A stretch of DNA of 64,000 nucleotides from Leptobrachium leishanense (taxonomy: Eukaryota > Chordata > Amphibia > Anura > Megophryidae): positions 153,672,101-153,736,100 of the forward strand of contig CM019065.1 of the NCBI GenBank assembly GCA_009667805.1, in the 5' to 3' direction. Positions 58,217-64,000 of the stretch are shown piece by piece. The position numbers were made by a program, and so were the translations under genes. Below the pieces are notes generated by a model. It was not told the origin of the DNA. It did no database searches and was given only the letters and a program-made list of their open reading frames with translations. Within the stretch, counting starts at the first letter, position 1. The number at the start of each line of letters is the position of its first letter.

Positions 58217-58777
58217 TAGCTCAGTAAGGAGGGAGCAGAGGTGAATTAGGGAGTCACTTAAAAAGAGCTGAGGGAGGAGGGGGAGCAGCTGGAGGAAGTG
58301 CTGAATAACTTGAAGAGCACAGAGCATCAGCACGGCCCGAGTAAAGTTAAAAAAATATCCACTTCATGTTAAAATACGTTACGATATGCAGTTTGCTTAC
58401 TCAGGCAGCACATTACATGCTGAGCAGCCTGCAATGTAATACAGGGCAGCTGCCACACTGCTCGGTCTTTTACCTCGCTCTCTGCCTCTCCCAGACATCC
58501 GAATGCATGGTTTCCTCGGCAGGGGATAGATGATGACGCAACTACCATGTGGTGTGCAGGGCAGCTCCTCATTGGGCGGCTTCTGCTCGGCAAAGGAAAC
58601 GGAACACTGCATGCGCCTCACAGTGACTGGGAGCGACGGGGAGCGTGCCATAAGCAAGGGGAACATAAACATCGGCAATATCGTGATTAAAAACACCGAT
58701 ATTGATAATTTAAAAAACCCCAAATATCGGCCATAATTATCGGCAGCTCCGATAATCGGTCGCCCCCTAGTACAAAT

Positions 58778-60927
58778 GATGTTCCTGCACTCGTGTCTAC
58801 AGGTCACGCAACCTAAACACTTGAAGCAACCTTTCTTCGTAGCAGTCATCGTTTGCATATATGAATTGACTGTATCAGTATGCACTAAAAAAATCCCGTA
58901 GATTTTTAGTTCGTTTGAAACTAATTAAAGGAGGCTGTTTGAACTGTTCTGGAAGTGCGTTATCAAACTGGACCAAATCCCAGTGTTTCCTAATGTTGTT
59001 AGCAATTTTTTCTCCATATTTGCCATAGGTGACTGGTAAACAAATGCGAGCAGTTGATGAAGTTGCTTTTTCTTTAGGGTGATTGAAGCAATGCTTTGCC
59101 TTCTGTAGTGCTGTATTCAATTGTTTTGTATTATATCCTTTACTGACAAATCTCGCATGTTTTGTATCTGTTGGTCACAAAGGGTTTGAGCACTGTTATA
59201 TCTCAGTACCCAAAGGAACTGAGAAATGGGTAACAATCAGCCTTCAATAAAGAGTTTGTCTGTTGATTTGCGATACAGAGTGTATCCCAATTTATTGCCT
59301 GTATGGAATACTTCAACGTCTAAAAACTGTATAGATTGTACATTGCAGGATGCTGTTACCTTCACCGGAGTATCAAGATCGTTGATATTCTGTATCATAC
59401 TGTTGAAAGATGTCTCGTCTCCACCCCATATTAAGAAGACATCATCCACAAAAAAATAAATGTTGGTTGATGGGTAAAGTTAGCATGTATTGCTTCTAAA
59501 ATATGTACATATAGGCATTGGCGTATGATGGTGCCATTGCAGCTCCCATCGCCATTCCAGACGTTTGAATATAGAATTTTTTTTAAAATTTAAAATAATT
59601 ATTCTCCAATGTAATTGCCAAGAGTTCAATTAAATATTCAATCGGAGGATCATGGTAGTGTTGTGATTCCTGCAACACTTGTTTAAAGCATGACATCCCT
59701 TCTCGGTGTGGTATTATGGTGTACAAACTTTTGACATCCATGGTGGCAAGTAACCATGGAGTTTCTGGAAGTTGCAAAACTTGTAATTCAGATAAAAAAT
59801 CGGTAGTATCTTTTAATGCATGTTGAAAGCTTTTGTATGGTGGCTTCGGAAAGCGAATCAATGTATTTTCCAAGTGGTTCCAAAAGTCCTCCTCCTGGCT
59901 GAGACAATGGGTCTGCCTGGTGAGGTTTGTGAATTTTTATGGATTTTGGGAATGGTATACAATATTTAAGATGTTGTACTCGTAAGAATTTTGCTGTGGT
60001 TTCTGTGATAAAGCCAGCTTGTAACCCTGTGGCAATAGTAGATGCAATTTTAAGATCGATTTTTCTTAGGAAAAATCACCTATGATCCTACCAAAGTATT
60101 CACATCTGATAATTGTTGATATATCATTTCTGTACAATTCATAGTCCATAACCACAATCCCTCCACCTTTTTTATCTGCTGCCCTAATGATGCTGGAATC
60201 TGTAGTTAAATCTTTAATCGCAGCCCACTCGTCTTTTGTGAGATTTGATTTGGATGGAGTGTTCGACTGCATAATGTTTTTTGTCTCCTAGTTGTATTCT
60301 GCTAAAGGTGTTAATAAATTGGTTAGAGGTTTTTATATCTTTGCTTTTTAATCTTAATTGGGTTTCAGGTGGAACGCTAGGCATCTTGAAATTTTCTTGT
60401 ATAGCTAGGCTCCGATGGCCTTTATAATTCTGCACATCCATATCCAATTCTGTTTCTTTGCACGTAGGGACAAAGGTTAACCCTTTACTTAAAACTTGAA
60501 GATGTGTGGAATTAAGTTTTTTTTCTTTGACAAATTGAAAATTGGGGCTATCTCTTGTGCAGCGGTGGTCGGCCTCTGGACGTTTTTCCTCTTTGTCCCC
60601 CACCGTACTCTTCTGTGGGAGTATTGTTGGGGGTGTGTAGACCCCCTGGTTTGTATTCTTGAGGTCGACGGAATTTCTGTGTCGTGTGTTTGTCTTCTAA
60701 AAAAAAAAAGACACCGTACTGCTGCGAGGTATACTGGCATGGTTATTCTCAATATCCGAGGCTGATTCACCTGATGTTAAATCAGTCGATGGTTGAGTTG
60801 GTTTAATGATTTTCTGTCTATAGCGATAGGCATTGTTCCTTGGGCGGTCTCCGCTAAGCCATCTGTATACCGAATGTGTGGTGTAATCAGAGTTGACTTT
60901 TATCCAATTTTTGTTTTTTGAAACCAA
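58778..60927 (-). pseudogene. Penelope-like RT and N-terminal region, frameshifted
   Basis: Blocks on - in order: N-terminal basic region (YRWLSGDRPRNNAYRYRQK), the conserved LLSKG-like box (HLQVLSKGLTFVPTCKETEL, 60480-60540), a PLE-specific region (DLTTDSSIIRAADKKGGGIV), RT motif (LPETPWLLATMDVKSLYTII), the FVDD catalytic box (DDVFLIWGGDET, about 59445), FLDVEVFHTGNKLGYTLYRK, and the Cys linker (GCFKCLGCVTC, ending at the hAT insertion). RT copies element RNA at the target. At least five frame changes make it inactive. The catalytic Asp pair is retained. Confidence 0.88.
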
Positions 60928-61134
60928 TCAAGTCCGCTTTGTATTTATGCAGGTCTTCCTGTATTTTCACTAATTGGGGAGCAAAAGCTGCCGTGGTGAT
61001 AGTAGATACGCTCAACAACATATTAAAAAATATGAAAAACGGATAATGTAAGTCATTTCTTTTCCCTCCTCTTCAATCGTGATTACCATCCAATCAAGAG
61101 AACAGCGGTTAGCAATGGCAATCCATTTTTTACA

Positions 61135-63032
61135 AAAATCTGGGCAGACCCATTGTCTCAGCCAGAGGAGGACTTTTGGAACCACTTGTAAAATACATTG
61201 ATTCGCTTTCCGAAGCCACCATATAAAATCTTTCAACATGCATTAAAGATGATGCAGATTTTTTATCTAAATTACAAGTTTTGGAACTTCCAGAAACTCC
61301 ATGGTTACTTGCCACCATGGATGTCAAAAGTTTGTACACCAGAATACCACACCGAGAAGGGATGTCATGCTTTAAACAAGTGTTGCAGGAATCCCAACAC
61401 TACCATGGTCCTCCGATTGAATATTTAATTGAACTCTTGGCAATTACATTGGAGAATAATTATTTTAAATTTGAAACAAATTCTATATTCAAAAGTCTGG
61501 AATGGCGATGGGAGCTGCAATGGCACCATCATACGCCAATGCCTATATGTACATATTTGAGAAGCAATACATGCTAACTTTACCCATCAACCAACTTTTA
61601 TTTTTTTGTGAATGATGTCTTCTTAATCTGGGGTGGAGACGAGACATCTTTCAACAGTATGATACAGAATATCAATGATCTTGATACTCCGGTGAAGGTA
61701 CCAGCATCCTGCAGTGTACAATCCTGTTTTAAGATGTTGAAGTATTGCATACAGGCAATAAATTGGAATACACTCGGTATCGCAAATCAACAGACAAAAT
61801 TTTATTGAAGGCTGATGGTCACCACCCACATCACTTAAAGAATTCATTACCCATTTCTCCGTTCCTTCGGGTACTGAAATATAACAGTGATCAACTTTAT
61901 ATTTATAACACCATAACTTTGTGACCAACAGATACATAACATGTATGCAAGATTTGTCAGTAGAGGATATAATACAAAACAATTGAATACAGCACTTCAG
62001 AAGGCAAAGCATTGCTTCAATCACCCTAAAGAAAAAACAACTTCATCAACTGCTCGCATTTGTTTACCAGTCACCTATGGCAAATATGGAGAAAAAAATG
62101 CTAATAACATTAGGAAACACTGTGATTTGGTCCAGTTTGATAACGCACTTCCAGAACCGTTCAAACAGCCTCCTTTAACCTCCCTGGCGGTCCAATTCTG
62201 ACATTTTTTATATGTCAGAATCGGTCATATTTATTTTGGCCCCCTAGCGGTAGGAGTGTGGCTCGAGGGTTAACTTTCAATACTGAAAGCGGTATCCTCA
62301 AGCCACACTCGGGCCGATACTTACATGTCGCTGGGCTCCCTCGCTGTTCCCGCAGTCACACTGCAGCCGATCGCGATGTCACACTTTCTGGTTCAATCCT
62401 CGCGAGAAGAGAACCAGGCAGTGTGACGTTGCGAGTAGCTGGAGGAGACTGCAGGGATCGGTGAGGGAGCGCAGGACATGTAAATTTCCAGCCCGAGTGT
62501 GGCTCGGGGATACCGCTTTTGGTACAAAAAGTTAACCCCGAGCCATACTCGGGAATACCGTCAGGGAGGTTAATTAGTTTCGAACAAGCTAAAAATCTAC
62601 AGGATTTTTTAGTGCATACTGATCCTGCCAATTCATATATGCAAACGATGACTGCTACGAAGAAAGGTTGCTTCAAGTGTTTAGGTTGCGTGACCTGTAG
62701 TCACATGAGTGCAGGAACATCATTTGTACATTCATGGACAGGACGCAGATTCGAGATCAGATATCGGATTACGTGCCAAACAGAATTTGTGATCTATTTA
62801 ATTACCTGCCTTTGTGGCTTAAGCTATGTAGGAAAAACTGATCTAACACTCCGGGATCACATCCGAGGCCATCGTTCTGCTATCAATACAGCCTATCGCG
62901 ATGGCCAGACAGATAAGCCAGTTGCAAGACATTTTTAAAATCACCAACATCGGTTACCAATATTTAAGATTCATTGGCCTCGACCATATTCCACCATTTG
63001 AGGAGAGGAGGTAATAGATTCCAGATGCTATC
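61135..63032 (+). pseudogene. Penelope-like element 3, RT to GIY-YIG, inverted relative to copy 2
   Basis: Starts near the RT palm (IRFPKPPYKIFQHAL) and continues LPETPWLLATMDVKSLYTRI, then FVNDVFLIWGGDE where copy 2 has FVDDV, then FVSRGYNTKQLNTALQKAKH. A piggyBac MITE (62179-62569) interrupts it; then GCFKCLGCVTC and FVIYLITCLCGLSYVGKTDL follow, with a stop near 62936. Similarity to copy 2 ends at GATGCTAT (63032). The first catalytic Asp is Asn, several stops are present, and the N-terminal third is missing. Confidence 0.87.
62179..62569. mobile_element. piggyBac MITE inside Penelope-like element 3
   Basis: TTAA at 62175-62178 and 62570-62573. The terminal repeats are CCTCCCTGGCGG and the complement of CCTCCCTGACGG. 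Copy 2 retains the empty site (TTAA at 58925-58928 in AACTAATTAAAGGAGGC). Inside, GAGTGTGGCTCG arms form inverted pairs around a hairpin. Confidence 0.95.
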
Positions 63033-63361
63033 GGTCCCTACATACACTCCTGACAATCAGAAGCGTTCAGGAGCAACATGAGCTGCCGAGCGCTTCAGAT
63101 TCTCTGCCAGCCACTGCAGGAGAAGGGAGGAGCATCATGCTCTCTCCTGTTAGTTCGAGCTGGTGGTGCGAGGCCAGTACGGAGTACCGGCGAGTACCCC
63201 CTGGAAAAAAAGCCCTGCTATATATTACACCAGATTTCCGATATATAAATTGTACACACAATCGCACTGTAGACCAATATAATTTTTTCAGCACCAAGTA
63301 CAAGAACTTGTGCAAATGCCGATATCGGTACTGATACTAATATCATAGAGGCGCATCCCTA
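63033..63361. mobile_element. hAT MITE right-end fragment
   Basis: CCGATATCGGTACTGATACT and the terminus GAGGCGCATCCCTA match the ACCGATA family (45051, 48632). No left terminus, so it is truncated or was joined to the Penelope copy by deletion. Confidence 0.55.
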
Positions 63362-64000
63362 GTTTTTACTATTGTTTGCTCATACAAATGCCGATTTGTA
63401 TACCTCATATATTGTGAACATTTTTGTGATGCACTAAAACAAAAAAGCATGCCAGTATTCTGAAATATTTATTCTAAAATGAATGTCAACCAAGTGTCCT
63501 TTTAAAATTCATAAAGGATTGTAAATGGATTTTATTTTATATTTTTTTGCTTTTTGTAGTGGAGTGAGCACAATTCCACCAGTAACCTTTCACATAGAAT
63601 GTACCACACCTACATTTTGTTTGACGGACATATGACTGCCTTTGTGTCTCAACTGTTGCACTTTGTCTTGCGATTCCTAAGAAATCAACTATTATGACCC
63701 TACGTAAACTTTGGACTTGGGCTGTGCTTGGTGATTTTTTTCACTTCACTGAGGAAATACCTTGAAACAAGCCTGTTGAGTCCTCATGCACATTTGTCTA
63801 TTTCAAGCTAATATCTCTCAAGGGTCCTACATTTGGTGAAATGATCCTGATTCTGGAACCAAGTCCTTACTTTTCAAGCTTTGATACTAAACAAGCTGCA
63901 TGTGACTGCATCATTATAGTAATAATCCCAAAATATGCTTCAACAGCTGAAGGAATGTGGGCAACCTCACTTACGGGGACATGACTGTGACGGATCATGT
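63362..64000 (+). other. Presumed STAMBP intron 2, nothing recognised
   Basis: AT-rich unique-looking sequence. No frame matches the next STAMBP exon, so the intron seems to continue past the window end. Confidence 0.45.

Larger units (their letters stand above)
56813..58769. mobile_element. hAT element inside Penelope-like element 2
   Basis: TAGGGATAGACCGATA at the left and CCGATAATCGGTCGCCCCCTA at the right, with a perfect duplication GTACAAAT (56805-56812, 58770-58777). Subterminal ATCGG/CCGATA motifs are dense. It contains a 470-bp foldback and a LINE fragment, no transposase. Confidence 0.93.
55900..61020 (-). mobile_element. Penelope-like element 2, near full length, interrupted by a hAT element
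   Basis: On - it runs from the N-terminal region (near 60927) through RT to GIY-YIG (ending 56521) and a 3' region with a degenerate hammerhead (55987-56020). A hAT element occupies 56813-58769. Many stops and frame changes. It faces copy 3 (61135-63032). Confidence 0.85.

Noticed and set aside
63545..63640. Possible STAMBP exon after the acceptor-like TTTTTTGCTTTTTGTAG
   Set aside because: The following frames do not match the expected STAMBP sequence after the NKYM(I)T junction.

Overview
The window is a piece of a large, transposon-rich vertebrate genome. The element mix (Tx1/L1-type LINEs, Penelope-like elements with GIY-YIG domains and hammerhead ribozymes, many hAT, Tc1, piggyBac and PIF MITEs, a PNMA-like Gypsy element) best fits an amphibian, probably a frog. 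That assignment is inference. One host gene is visible: the first coding exon of STAMBP (AMSH, an endosomal deubiquitinase) at 40135-40370 on +. A CpG-rich promoter and untranslated exon 1 are likely near 28.0-28.14 kb. The rest of the gene lies beyond 64000, so about half the window is STAMBP intron.

Region 1 (577-18458) is one autonomous hAT element with a perfect 8-bp target duplication (ATCTTTAT). Its BED-finger transposase is on - and is cut into three pieces by a Tc1 element (12901-14514) and a Gypsy-type LTR retrotransposon (3155-10532). The Gypsy element carries its own insertions: a hAT element in its 5' LTR and a hAT MITE in its protease. The hAT also holds a PIF/Harbinger MITE, a solo LTR, a second hAT MITE, and two large subterminal tandem arrays.

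Region 2 (18.5-28 kb) holds an L1 endonuclease fragment, SINE tails, an intact-looking hammerhead ribozyme at 20571-20633, inverted modules of a TTAA-flanked MITE family, nested MITEs, and a 54/57-bp tandem array.

Region 3 (28-47 kb) is the STAMBP promoter, intron 1 and first coding exon. Intron 1 contains a Tc1 element interrupted by a palindromic MITE that itself holds a TTAA MITE, L1 fragments, hairpins and further MITEs. A hAT element with a minisatellite sits in an old L1 ORF1 downstream of the exon.

Region 4 (47-64 kb) contains a Tc1 remnant with two nested insertions, then three Penelope-like copies. One (51.1-53.1 kb, -) has a consensus hammerhead. The other two (about 56-61 kb on -, 61.1-63.0 kb on +) face each other. 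One of this pair holds a hAT insertion, and the other a piggyBac MITE whose empty site is preserved in its partner.

The most unusual observation is a module of GC-rich hairpin plus a minisatellite with core TCCATGAGCTGGGGCA. It recurs inside four hAT-like elements, which include at least three different terminal-repeat types (3.8-5.8, 45.1-46.6, 48.6-49.8 and 54.4-55.9 kb).
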